Positions 1-7,324 of a DNA stretch of 64,000 nucleotides are shown piece after piece. Below the pieces are notes generated by a model. The model saw only the letters and a list, made by a program, of their open reading frames with translations, had not been told where the DNA came from and ran no database searches. The DNA is taken from NCBI GenBank assembly GCA_963725655.1, contig CAVRYY010000001.1, positions 1,302,001 through 1,366,000 on the forward strand, given 5' to 3'. This DNA comes from CAVRXT01 sp963725655. Its GTDB lineage: Bacteria; Acidobacteriota; Terriglobia; Acidiferrales; UBA7541. Numbering within the stretch: position 1 is the first letter of the stretch; each line of letters begins with the position of its first letter. Both the position numbers and the translations under genes were made by a program.

Positions 1-18
1 CCGATCCGGGATCGGAAC

Positions 19-50
19 CCGGCCGGAGGGGCCCATCGGCTCCGGACCGG
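19..50 (+). terminator. GC-rich hairpin, possible terminator of an upstream gene
   Basis: Two-part stem: CCGG at 19-22 pairs with CCGG at 47-50 and CGGAG at 24-28 pairs with CTCCG at 40-44. A second small palindrome occupies 1-15. No clear T tract follows, so termination is inference; it may equally be leader structure ahead of rimO. Confidence 0.25.
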
Positions 51-64
51 GGAGCTGGCTGGCG

Positions 65-73
65 TGATACAAT
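65..73 (+). promoter_or_regulatory. Extended -10 promoter for rimO
   Basis: TGATACAAT at 65-73 matches an extended -10 (TGnTACAAT). It lies about 44 bases before the rimO start, leaving a leader of about 35-40 bases. No good -35 is visible at the right distance, which is usual for extended -10 promoters. Confidence 0.4.
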
Positions 74-116
74 TGCAACTCCGCTACGGGTCCTCTGGGA
101 TCAAAAAAAAGGCGAC

Positions 117-1616
117 ATGTTGAAAGTTGGATTTGTGAGTTTGGGATGCCCCAAGAACCTCGTCGATAGCGAGGTGATGATGGGCATGCTCGCGCGCCAC
201 GGCTGCGAGATTACCCCCCGGCCCGGCGAGGCCGACGTGCTGGTGGTGAACACCTGCTCGTTCATCGCCTCTGCCCAGCAGGAATCGGTGGAATCGATTC
301 TGGAAATGGCCGAATACAAGAAATTCGGCAGCGCCAAACGCCTGATCGTCGCCGGCTGCATGGTCGAGCGCTACCGCAACGAGATCCAACAGCAGATTCC
401 GGAAGTGGACGCGGTAATCGGAACTGGCGAGATCGAACGAATCATCGAGGTGTGCGCCGGAGAGGTGTCCGCGGCGGAAGCCCGCGCTAACGGCGGTGCA
501 CCAGTCGCGCCTTTCCATTCAGCGAATCACTCCGCCGAAAGTCTTCCGTCTTATCTCTACACCGACGCCACGCCGCGCATTCTCACCACTCCCCGGCACA
601 GCGCCTACATCAAGATCAACGAAGGCTGCGACCATCCCTGCACGTTCTGCATCATTCCTGAGCTGCGCGGAAAATTCCGCAGCCGCCGCTTCGAATCTAT
701 CATTCAGGAAGCGCACAATCTGGCCCTCGCGGGTGTCCGCGAAATTTCCCTGATCGGGCAAGACACCACTTTCTACGGCGAAGACCTGGGCATACGCGAC
801 GGCCTGGCGAATTTGCTGGAACGGCTCGCGGGCATTGAGGACTTGAGCTGGATCCGCTTTCTCTACTGCTATCCCAACCGAATCACCCCGCGCCTGCTGG
901 CCACCATGGCCGCGCATCCGCGCCTGGCCAAGTACATGGACATCCCGCTGCAGCACGCCAGCCGCAAGGTGCTGGCGCGCATGAAGCGCGGAGCCAACGG
1001 CGACGTCTTCCTGAAAATGCTGGAAAATATTCGCCGCGAGGTTCCCGGTGTGTCGCTGCGAACTTCGTTCATCGTCGGCTTTCCCGGCGAAAGCGAAGCG
1101 GACTTCGAGGAGTTGTGCGATTTCGTTCGCGCCGCGGAATTCGATTGGATGGGCGTTTTCGCCTACTCCGACGAAGACACCGCGGAAAGTTTCCACCTCG
1201 ACGGCAAGGTCGACGCGAAAACCATTGTTCGCCGCCGCAACGCCCTGATGGCCATCCAGAAGAAAATCTCCCGGAGGAAATTGCGCGCCCGCGTCGGCCA
1301 GCGTGTCGCCGCGCTTCTGGAAGGTCCTTCCGCGGAAAATGAGTTGGTGTGGGAAGCGCGCCTGGAAGGAATGGCGCCGGAAATCGACGGCAAAGTCTTC
1401 ATCACCGATATGGCCGGCGTGAACGATGTTGCCGATCTGCCTTCGCCCGGCACCATGGCTACCGTCGAGATTACGTCCGCGAAAGATTACGATCTGATCG
1501 GCCGGGTGGTGGAATTCGAATCGAATGTGGCTGCGCGACGCTCACCGGAAACGCGGGCGTACCAAACATCTCCGCAGTCGGCGCCGGTGTCTTCTCCCTT
1601 CTCGATTCTGGCGTAG
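117..1616 (+). CDS. rimO: Ribosomal protein uS12 methylthiotransferase RimO
   Basis: Radical-SAM enzyme that adds a methylthio group to the conserved aspartate of ribosomal protein S12. The N-terminal UPF0004 domain carries the three auxiliary-cluster cysteines C11, C47 and C81. The radical-SAM domain has the CxxxCxxC set at C171, C175 and C178 (CDHPCTFC). A TRAM-type domain follows at roughly residues 385-465. At 499 aa it is longer than typical RimO (about 430-450) because of an insert of roughly 30 residues before the SAM motif and a short Ser/Pro-rich tail. RimO is favoured over the tRNA enzyme MiaB by the VSLGCPKN and NTCSFI motifs. The ATG follows an A-rich stretch (AAAAAAAAGG). Confidence 0.95.
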   Translation: MLKVGFVSLGCPKNLVDSEVMMGMLARHGCEITPRPGEADVLVVNTCSFIASAQQESVESILEMAEYKKFGSAKRLIVAGCMVERYRNEIQQQIPEVDAVIGTGEIERIIEVCAGEVSAAEARANGGAPVAPFHSANHSAESLPSYLYTDATPRILTTPRHSAYIKINEGCDHPCTFCIIPELRGKFRSRRFESIIQEAHNLALAGVREISLIGQDTTFYGEDLGIRDGLANLLERLAGIEDLSWIRFLYCYPNRITPRLLATMAAHPRLAKYMDIPLQHASRKVLARMKRGANGDVFLKMLENIRREVPGVSLRTSFIVGFPGESEADFEELCDFVRAAEFDWMGVFAYSDEDTAESFHLDGKVDAKTIVRRRNALMAIQKKISRRKLRARVGQRVAALLEGPSAENELVWEARLEGMAPEIDGKVFITDMAGVNDVADLPSPGTMATVEITSAKDYDLIGRVVEFESNVAARRSPETRAYQTSPQSAPVSSPFSILA

Positions 1617-1736
1617 ATCCACAACCTTCAAATTAACCAACAGCGATGAACCTCAAACTGGGCTTGATGAATCTAATCGGGAACGGCCCGAAGTGCGGAG
1701 TCCGGCTGGCGCGTTCGAGAGAATAAAAGGAGAAGC

Positions 1737-2813
1737 ATGCAATACAAGACGCTCGGCAACACCGGTATGCTGGTTTCCACGGTATGCCTCGGCACCATGA
1801 CTTTCAGCGGCGGCGAAGGTTTCTGGAAGAATATCGGCAGCACCAATCAGAAGGAAGCCGACGAACTCGTCAAGGCTTCCATCGACGCGGGCGTCAACTT
1901 CTTTGACACCGCGGACGTCTATTCGGAAGGCCAGAGCGAAACGATGCTGGGGCAATCGCTGAAGAATCTGAATATCGCGCGCAAGGACGTGGTTGTCGCC
2001 ACGAAAGTTTATGGCCGCGTCGGTCCCGGGCGCAACGACGTCGGCGCATCGCGCGGACACATCATGGACGGCGTCGAAGCCAGCCTGCGCCGGCTGCAAA
2101 CCGATCACATCGATCTCTATCAGATCCACGGCAACGATGTGGTGACGCCGATCGAGGAGACCCTGCGCGCGCTGGACACTCTGGTGCAACAGGGCAAGGT
2201 TCGCTACATCGGCTGCTCCAACTGGCAAGCCTGGAAAATCGCCAGAGCGCTGAGCATCTCCGAGTTCAAGAATCTCGCGCGCTTCGATACCCTGCAAGCG
2301 TACTACTCCATTGCCGGCCGCGACCTGGAGCGTGAAATCGTGCCGCTGCTCGAAGCTGAAAAAACCGGGCTGCTGGTTTGGAGTCCCCTCGCCGGCGGTC
2401 TGCTTTCTGGAAAGTTCAGCCGCCAGAATCAAAAGCCGGAAGGCTCGCGCCGTTCGGAATTCGATTTCCCGATCGTCGACAAAGAACGCACCTGGAAAAT
2501 TCTCGACGCGATCGCTCCCATCGCCAAAGCCCACAACTGCAGCCCCGCTCGCATCTCACTCGCGTGGCTGCTGGCCAAGCCGGTGGTGACTTCGGTGATC
2601 ATCGGCGCAAAGCGAATGGAACAACTGAAGGACAACCTGGCGGCGCTGGACGTCAAGCTCAGCGAAGAACAGATCCAGAAGCTCGACGACGTCAGCGCCC
2701 TCCCGCCGGAGTATCCGGGATGGATGCTTCCGTTCCAAGGCGCCAATCGCTTGGAACCGGCGGCGCCCCGCCCGGGAATTCCGGCGCAAGCGGCCGCAGC
2801 CAACCAGAAATAA
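1737..2813 (+). CDS. Aldo/keto reductase
   Basis: NAD(P)H-dependent TIM-barrel oxidoreductase of 358 aa. The catalytic tetrad is visible as D57 and Y62 (FFDTADVY), K90 (VATK) and H131 (YQIHGND). The cofactor-binding end is recognisable as VIIGAKRMEQLKDN near residue 285. The sequence resembles the YajO/Tas-like and potassium-channel-beta-like branches (LGTMTF, GGLLSGK), for which no substrate can be deduced. The last 20 or so residues are Pro/Ala-rich and atypical. The ATG is preceded by a good Shine-Dalgarno (AAAGGAGAAGC). It appears to be a single-gene unit, ending at a strong hairpin. Confidence 0.9.
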   Translation: MQYKTLGNTGMLVSTVCLGTMTFSGGEGFWKNIGSTNQKEADELVKASIDAGVNFFDTADVYSEGQSETMLGQSLKNLNIARKDVVVATKVYGRVGPGRNDVGASRGHIMDGVEASLRRLQTDHIDLYQIHGNDVVTPIEETLRALDTLVQQGKVRYIGCSNWQAWKIARALSISEFKNLARFDTLQAYYSIAGRDLEREIVPLLEAEKTGLLVWSPLAGGLLSGKFSRQNQKPEGSRRSEFDFPIVDKERTWKILDAIAPIAKAHNCSPARISLAWLLAKPVVTSVIIGAKRMEQLKDNLAALDVKLSEEQIQKLDDVSALPPEYPGWMLPFQGANRLEPAAPRPGIPAQAAAANQK

Positions 2814-2818
2814 TGACG

Positions 2819-2862
2819 GGCGCTTCGGAGGCGGGAGGAAACTCTCCGCCTCCGAACTCGCC
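2819..2862 (+). terminator. Strong hairpin after the aldo/keto reductase
   Basis: TTCGGAGGCGG at 2824-2834 pairs perfectly (11 bp) with CCGCCTCCGAA at 2846-2856, and an outer GGCG/CGCC pair extends it. The following bases (GTGACTATTT) contain only a weak T run, so it is a likely but not textbook intrinsic terminator. Confidence 0.5.
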
Positions 2863-2899
2863 GTGACTATTTAACGCGCTCGATGCTATAAAGTCCGAC

Positions 2900-3394
2900 G
2901 TGAACCCTACCCTTGGTTGGAGCAACTTCCTTTCCGCGGAGACCGGAGCCGCCGCCGCGCTGGCTGGGCTGATCTTTGTCGCTGTCTCGATAAACGTCGG
3001 GAAAATTCTTCAGTTCCCGGTCGCTACCACCCGAGCGTTTGAAGCGCTCGTGTTGTTGATGGGCGTACTCTTCCTGGGCACTTTTGGCTTAGCGCCAAAT
3101 CAATCGGCGAGAACGCTCGGGTGGGAATTCCTTGGCGTCGGCGGAGTACTGTGGCTGATGTTTGTGGTACTTCACGCCCTGCAGTTGCGTCGCGGGCGCA
3201 TCAAAGCTCGCTGGTATTGGGTGGTGAATCGAATCGCGTTGTGCCAGTTCGCGACCCTCTCATTTTGTATTGCCGGAATCTTGCTGATCCGCGGCGATCC
3301 ACACGCGATGTATTGGCTGATTCCCGGTTGCATCACTTCGTTCGCTTCGGCGATGAGCAGCGCTTGGGTGCTGCTGATCGAAATTCTCCGCTAG
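2900..3394 (+). CDS. Four-helix integral membrane protein, unknown function
   Basis: A 164-aa protein with about four hydrophobic segments, near residues 12-35, 45-65, 73-95 and 113-160, and a short basic loop (LRRGRIKARW). It starts with GTG at 2900. I recognise the general type (small conserved bacterial membrane protein beginning with a W-x-NFL-x-AETGAA stretch) but no named family. It stands alone between the reductase terminator and a convergent outer membrane protein gene whose stop is one base away, so the two genes end tail to tail. Confidence 0.7.
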   Translation: MNPTLGWSNFLSAETGAAAALAGLIFVAVSINVGKILQFPVATTRAFEALVLLMGVLFLGTFGLAPNQSARTLGWEFLGVGGVLWLMFVVLHALQLRRGRIKARWYWVVNRIALCQFATLSFCIAGILLIRGDPHAMYWLIPGCITSFASAMSSAWVLLIEILR

Positions 3395-3395
3395 C

Positions 3396-4157
3396 CTACT
3401 TGTAGGACCTTGGGGGCAGCAGGAATTGAACTCCGAAGTAGCCGACGAAATAGGATTGATTGTTGTGCGCCGGCTCGAGGCTCCGTCCGGCCATCAGCAG
3501 CAGGATCACCGGGCTGTGAAGCTTGTAGCGCGCACCCAACTCAATCGTGGGCTGGTTATCGTTGGGATGGAAGATACCTTGGTTATAGAGCTCCATGTCT
3601 AGCTCGAGCTTCTTGGTGAATTCGTGGCCGACGACCAGGCCGGTGAGCCAGCCGTCCGGACCCTTGTGGACAAGCTGATATCCGATCTCGTAATTGATGT
3701 CGACCGGTCCAAATTTCTTGGAGAACTCCACGGGTAGCAGGAAAACATCGTTCGCCGCAGTGATGTTGCGGCGGACCGCGTCGTCGGGATTGTTGAGAAA
3801 GAACTGCGGGAAAACCGAGATCGATAAGCCGTCCTCACCACCATCGTAGAAACGCCACTTCACCCCGGGATTGGATTGACCCAGACCAAATCTGTTGGTG
3901 GAAAATGGCGGGCGAACGTGCAACCAGGCATTTTCGTAAGTGAGCTGGATGCGATCGCCAATTCCGAAATTGATGTCGACGTCCGGGGTGTGGGAGACCG
4001 ACTGATTGCTGTAGAAAAAAGGCATATAGCCAAGATTGATTTCCCAATTCATATTGCCCGGCGTGCCCGGGTCGTTGGTGTAATACGGCGGCCCACCCTG
4101 GGCGAAGGCCGAAGTAGCAACGAACAACAGGCTGAGGAGGATTAGGCTTCGCACCAC
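3396..4157 (-). CDS. Outer membrane beta-barrel protein, transporter-like
   Basis: A 253-aa exported protein. Residues 1-19 form a signal peptide with a clean AFA-Q cleavage site. The mature part shows the alternating polar/hydrophobic pattern with aromatic girdles expected of beta strands (WEINLGYMPFFYS, DRIQLTYENAWLHV, LDMELYNQGI) and ends in strands near FVGYFGVQFLL. This resembles short putative outer membrane transporters found widely in Proteobacteria and Acidobacteria; cargo is unknown. The start is GTG. An ATG is not available near the signal peptide. Length of about 235 mature residues suits a 10-12 strand barrel. Confidence 0.75.
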   Translation of the reverse strand: MVRSLILLSLLFVATSAFAQGGPPYYTNDPGTPGNMNWEINLGYMPFFYSNQSVSHTPDVDINFGIGDRIQLTYENAWLHVRPPFSTNRFGLGQSNPGVKWRFYDGGEDGLSISVFPQFFLNNPDDAVRRNITAANDVFLLPVEFSKKFGPVDINYEIGYQLVHKGPDGWLTGLVVGHEFTKKLELDMELYNQGIFHPNDNQPTIELGARYKLHSPVILLLMAGRSLEPAHNNQSYFVGYFGVQFLLPPRSYK

Positions 4158-4332
4158 AGTTCACATTGTAAAGCTCGCGCGCAATCATTGCGATACTTCG
4201 TCGGGCTTATTCGGGCCTACTGCTGCGGAGGCGCGGTGATCAACTACTTTGAAACCTTCGGGGAGTACGAAGAGCTGCGGGTCGGGTCGGCCCGGTTGTG
4301 TTCGCCGGCTTACATAATTGGCGGCCGACTGA

Positions 4333-4403
4333 ACGCCCACTCTTCGCAAAAACAGCGAAGAGTGGGGCACCCGGAAAAGATAAGAGCGTAGAACCGTAGA
4401 AGC
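4333..4403. repeat. Dispersed hairpin repeat, copy A
   Basis: This occupies most of the 318-base gap between the outer membrane protein gene and yacG. CCCACTCTTCGC (4336-4347) and GCGAAGAGTGGG (4355-4366) form a perfect 12-bp stem with a 7-base loop. A conserved tail follows (GGCACCCGGAAAAGATAA, then a GAACCGTAGAA motif). A closely similar copy lies at 19647-19731, and the tail alone recurs near 26301. I see no ORF in the gap that I believe. Confidence 0.7.
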
Positions 4404-4475
4404 AAAACTGCCTAGAGTGGCAGGGTTTGTGAGTGCAGGTGCGGCGGCGGCGGAGTCCGTGCTACGCTATTTGTG

Positions 4476-4709
4476 ATGGCCATGGAATTTCGCTGCCCCA
4501 TTTGCCGGAAGCTGGTGAGCTCGGAGAGTTCTCCAGAGTTTCCGTTCTGCAGCGAGCGGTGCCGGGTGCAGGATTTGGCGAATTGGGCGACTGAGAAGTA
4601 CGTGGTTTCTGAACCTGCGGCGATGGATGACGAGGCCGCGCCCACGCGCGACGAGGAATCGTTGCCTGAAATACCGTTCCGGCCGACGCGCAATGAATCC
4701 AAAAACTGA
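4476..4709 (+). CDS. yacG: YacG-type zinc-finger DNA gyrase inhibitor
   Basis: A 77-aa protein of the YacG/DUF329 family, which in E. coli binds GyrB and inhibits gyrase. The zinc site is seen as CPIC near the N-terminus and CSERC about 20 residues later, followed by the DLANW motif typical of the family. The C-terminal half is acidic and disordered-looking, ending in IPFRPTRN. Start choice is uncertain: GTG 4473, ATG 4476 and ATG 4482 are all in frame and no clear Shine-Dalgarno decides. The 3' end overlaps pgpA by 17 bases, suggesting translational coupling. Confidence 0.85.
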   Translation: MAMEFRCPICRKLVSSESSPEFPFCSERCRVQDLANWATEKYVVSEPAAMDDEAAPTRDEESLPEIPFRPTRNESKN

Positions 4710-5286
4710 CCGCAATCCGAATGCTGCCGTTTCGCCGGCCCCAGGGCAAACACCAGCGCAGCCGCGTCTCGCGTATTTGATCGCTACAGTTCTTGGCGCC
4801 GGCTACTCACCGGTGGGGCCGGGAACTTGCGGCTCGTTGGTGGGCCTGGTTGTCTATGCCGGCGTTTCGTTCGGGATTCCGATCAAGGCGTTTGCTCTGG
4901 GCGCGGCGACCTCGCCTGCCGTAACTGCCGGGGGCCGAGCGTTGCGCGTCTCGATTACTTGCGCGATGATCGCGGCGGTGCTGGCTTTCATCGGGGTGTG
5001 GGCGGCGAACCGGGTGGCGGCTTTTTCGGGGATCAAGGATCCGCAATTCGTGGTGATCGACGAAACTTCGGGGCAATTCCTGGCGTTGTTTTTGGCGCTC
5101 GCTCCGGTTAACTGGAAATATTTGTTGCTGAGTTTTATACTTTTCAGAGTGTTCGACATCTGGAAGCCTTTTCCGGTTCGCCAAGCGGAGTCACTGCCTG
5201 CGGGATGGGGAATCATGGCGGACGATTGGGTGGCTGGAATTTATGCCGCGCTGGGATTGTGGCTGGCGCGCGCCGCGGGGTTATAA
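4693..5286 (+). CDS. pgpA: Phosphatidylglycerophosphatase A
   Basis: Integral membrane phosphatase that converts phosphatidylglycerol phosphate to phosphatidylglycerol. The PgpA signature blocks are present: GAGYSPVGPGTCGSL near the N-terminus, DPQFVVIDETSGQ, FRVFDIWKPFPVR, and GWGIMADDWVAG near the C-terminus. The acidic residues in these blocks are the metal and substrate ligands of the family. The protein has about four membrane segments and 197 aa; it carries an insert after the first block (AFALGAATSPAVTAGGRA). The start at 4693 inside yacG is chosen because upstream codons (Arg/Pro-rich) have no counterpart in the family. Confidence 0.9.
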   Translation: MNPKTDRNPNAAVSPAPGQTPAQPRLAYLIATVLGAGYSPVGPGTCGSLVGLVVYAGVSFGIPIKAFALGAATSPAVTAGGRALRVSITCAMIAAVLAFIGVWAANRVAAFSGIKDPQFVVIDETSGQFLALFLALAPVNWKYLLLSFILFRVFDIWKPFPVRQAESLPAGWGIMADDWVAGIYAALGLWLARAAGL

Positions 5287-5289
5287 CTT

Positions 5290-6333
5290 TTGCTCGGCAA
5301 ACTTCAATTGAAGTCGAATGGAACTCCGCGCATCGACGCGGTGAAGCCCGGCGCGGCGCTGCCCGGAGGGGAAATCTCGATATCCGGCAGCGGATTCGCA
5401 GGCCGGAGCCATGTGCGGCCGCACGTGCGATTCGGCCCGGCGCAGGCGAGCCTGGTGATGTCCGCGGATAATTTCCTGATCGCGCGCGTGCCGGATGGAG
5501 CCGAAGGCGGTGTAGTGCGGGTGAGCATGGGCGCGGTGGAAAGCCAACCGTTCCCGATCTCTTTGGGCGTGCCGATCGCCGACAATTTGCATCCGGTTTC
5601 GAATCCCGCGGTGGACGGCGAAGGAAACATCTACGTCACGTACAGCGGGCCGCGCGGGCAGAAAGTGCCGGTGTCGCTGTACAAAGTGACGCCCGACAAT
5701 ACCGTGAAGCCGTACGTCACTGAACTGATGAATCCGACGGGGCTGGCGGTAAATCGCGACGGCATGCTGTTTGTTTCCTCGCGTTACGACGGCACCATTC
5801 ATCGCATTTCGCCGGACGGACGAGCGATGCAGTGGATCGAAGGAATGGGCGTGGCGACGGGCATCGCGTTCGATCGCACCGGGAATTTGTACGTGGGCGA
5901 TCGCAGCGGAACGATTTTCAAAATTAATTCGGAGCGGCAGATATTTGTTTTCGCCACGCTGGAGCCTTCGATTTCCGCGTACCATCTGGCGTTCAGCCCG
6001 GCTGGGGACCTCTACGTAACCGGGCCGACGACTTCCAGCTTCGACCGGGTGCTGCGGATCAACCCGGCCGGGGAAGTCAGCGTGTTCTTCAAGGGATTGG
6101 GACGGCCGCAGGGGATGGCGTTCGATCGCGGCGGGAATCTGTACGTAGCGGCATCGCACGGCGGGCACCGCGGGTTGGTGCGGATTAACTCGCGAGCTGA
6201 GGCGGAGCTGGTGCTGAGCGGGAGCAACGTGGTAGGACTGGCGCTGCTGCCTACCAAGCGCGCGCTGGTGACCACTACGAATGCGTTGTTTGCGGTTGAT
6301 TGGGATGTGGCTGGGCTTCCTCTGCACGGATAA
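5290..6333 (+). CDS. TIG-domain plus NHL/SMP-30-like beta-propeller protein
   Basis: A 347-aa protein. Residues about 12-95 look like an IPT/TIG immunoglobulin-like domain (ISGSGFAGRS, VRVSMGAVES). From about residue 105 come repeated propeller blades with the motif G-N-I/L-Y-V or G-x-L-Y-V (GNIYVTYS, GMLFVSSRY, GNLYVGDRSG, GDLYVTGP, GNLYVAASHG), typical of NHL/gluconolactonase-like folds. No signal peptide is apparent, so location is unclear. It starts with TTG three bases after the pgpA stop, implying co-translation. Ligand or enzymatic activity cannot be deduced; the catalytic set of SMP-30 lactonases is not obvious. Confidence 0.7.
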   Translation: MLGKLQLKSNGTPRIDAVKPGAALPGGEISISGSGFAGRSHVRPHVRFGPAQASLVMSADNFLIARVPDGAEGGVVRVSMGAVESQPFPISLGVPIADNLHPVSNPAVDGEGNIYVTYSGPRGQKVPVSLYKVTPDNTVKPYVTELMNPTGLAVNRDGMLFVSSRYDGTIHRISPDGRAMQWIEGMGVATGIAFDRTGNLYVGDRSGTIFKINSERQIFVFATLEPSISAYHLAFSPAGDLYVTGPTTSSFDRVLRINPAGEVSVFFKGLGRPQGMAFDRGGNLYVAASHGGHRGLVRINSRAEAELVLSGSNVVGLALLPTKRALVTTTNALFAVDWDVAGLPLHG

Positions 6334-6391
6334 TTCTCCTGCAAAAATCGGGCTCGATGCTTGTACGCTGGGACGGGTGTGTTTGTGGGTG

Positions 6392-6442
6392 GCGCTCACA
6401 GCCCCGCGGAGCGGCGGTGCTACAAGGCCCGCGCTCACAGCC
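6392..6442 (+). repeat. Pair of 12-bp direct repeats
   Basis: GCGCTCACAGCC occurs at 6392-6403 and again at 6431-6442, 39 bases apart, just upstream of the DUF1697 gene. It could be a remnant of a dispersed repeat or an upstream control element; nothing in the sequence decides. Confidence 0.35.
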
Positions 6443-6493
6443 AGATTGGAAGTGCCACAACGCCCGCGGTAACTTCGGTTGCGGAGGCATGAC

Positions 6494-7036
6494 ATGACTT
6501 CGGTGGTTTCTTTGCTGCGCGGCGTGAATGTAGGCGGCCACAACATGATCAAGATGGAAGCGTTGCGGGCGCTTTATGAGTCGATCGGGCTGCGTGATGT
6601 GCAGTCTTATGTGCAGAGCGGGAATGTTGTGTTTCGCACCGAACGGAAAGAGCTGGCGCCGCTCGCTCAGAAAATCGAGGATGCGATCGAAAGCAAGTTT
6701 GGGCTTCGTCCTCCGGTGGTGCTGCGCACTGCGGCGGAACTGCGGGAAGTGGTGGCGAAGAACCCGTTTGCCAAGCGCAGCGGGATAGAGCCTGGCAAGC
6801 TTTTGGTGAGCTTCCTGTTCGACGATCCCGCCGCGGCGGATCGAGAGCTGGTCCGCCAGATGAAATTCGATCCCGAGGAACTGCATGTCGGCTCGCGGCA
6901 CCTCTACATCTACTTTCCTACCGGCCAGGGGAAGACAAAACTGAACATGAGAATGATCGATAGGACGTTGAAGACCTCCGGAACCGGGCGAAACTGGAAT
7001 TCTGTTTTGAAGCTGCTGGAAATGGCGGACGGTTAG
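6494..7036 (+). CDS. DUF1697 family protein
   Basis: A 180-aa cytoplasmic protein of the DUF1697 family, recognised by the N-terminal SLLRGVNVGG motif, the SYVQSGNVVF block and the C-terminal TGRNWNSVLKLLEMA block. Family members are about 170-185 aa, so this is full length. No biochemical function is established for the family to my knowledge. The ATG at 6494 is chosen over an upstream in-frame TTG because it is preceded by GCGGAGG at the right distance and because the family begins MTxxVxLLRG. The roughly 290 bases after it show no recognisable gene. Confidence 0.85.
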   Translation: MTSVVSLLRGVNVGGHNMIKMEALRALYESIGLRDVQSYVQSGNVVFRTERKELAPLAQKIEDAIESKFGLRPPVVLRTAAELREVVAKNPFAKRSGIEPGKLLVSFLFDDPAAADRELVRQMKFDPEELHVGSRHLYIYFPTGQGKTKLNMRMIDRTLKTSGTGRNWNSVLKLLEMADG

Positions 7037-7324
7037 ACGGGGCGTGCTAAAGACCAACGGTTGCCGATTTTTTGACAGGAGTTTTTCGGCGGCACGATCA
7101 GAAGGCTGGTGATTCCGATGTCCATCTATCCGCTGCTGGGGCGTTAATCGGCGGAAAGCAAATCGGCGGCGGGCTGAGTTCGTGGTGGCGAAGCGGCCCG
7201 GCAAACGGGTGCTGATCATCCGCGATGGGCAGCACGAGTACGTATTCACGGAGGTTGCGTAAACGCGGTTGCGCGGCGGAGCAGCTTGTTGGAGCAGGCC
7301 GTGCGTAGCGTTCGAATCGAAGGG

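Noticed and set aside
5281..6552. 423-codon minus-strand frame opposite the NHL protein
   Set aside because: It is Arg/His/Pro-rich without domains. The plus-strand gene has clear propeller repeats.
7037..7324. Possible small ORF after the DUF1697 gene (ends RVLIIRDGQHEYVFTEVA)
   Set aside because: It has no good start or Shine-Dalgarno and the flanking frame is broken. It may be a gene scrap, but I cannot identify it.
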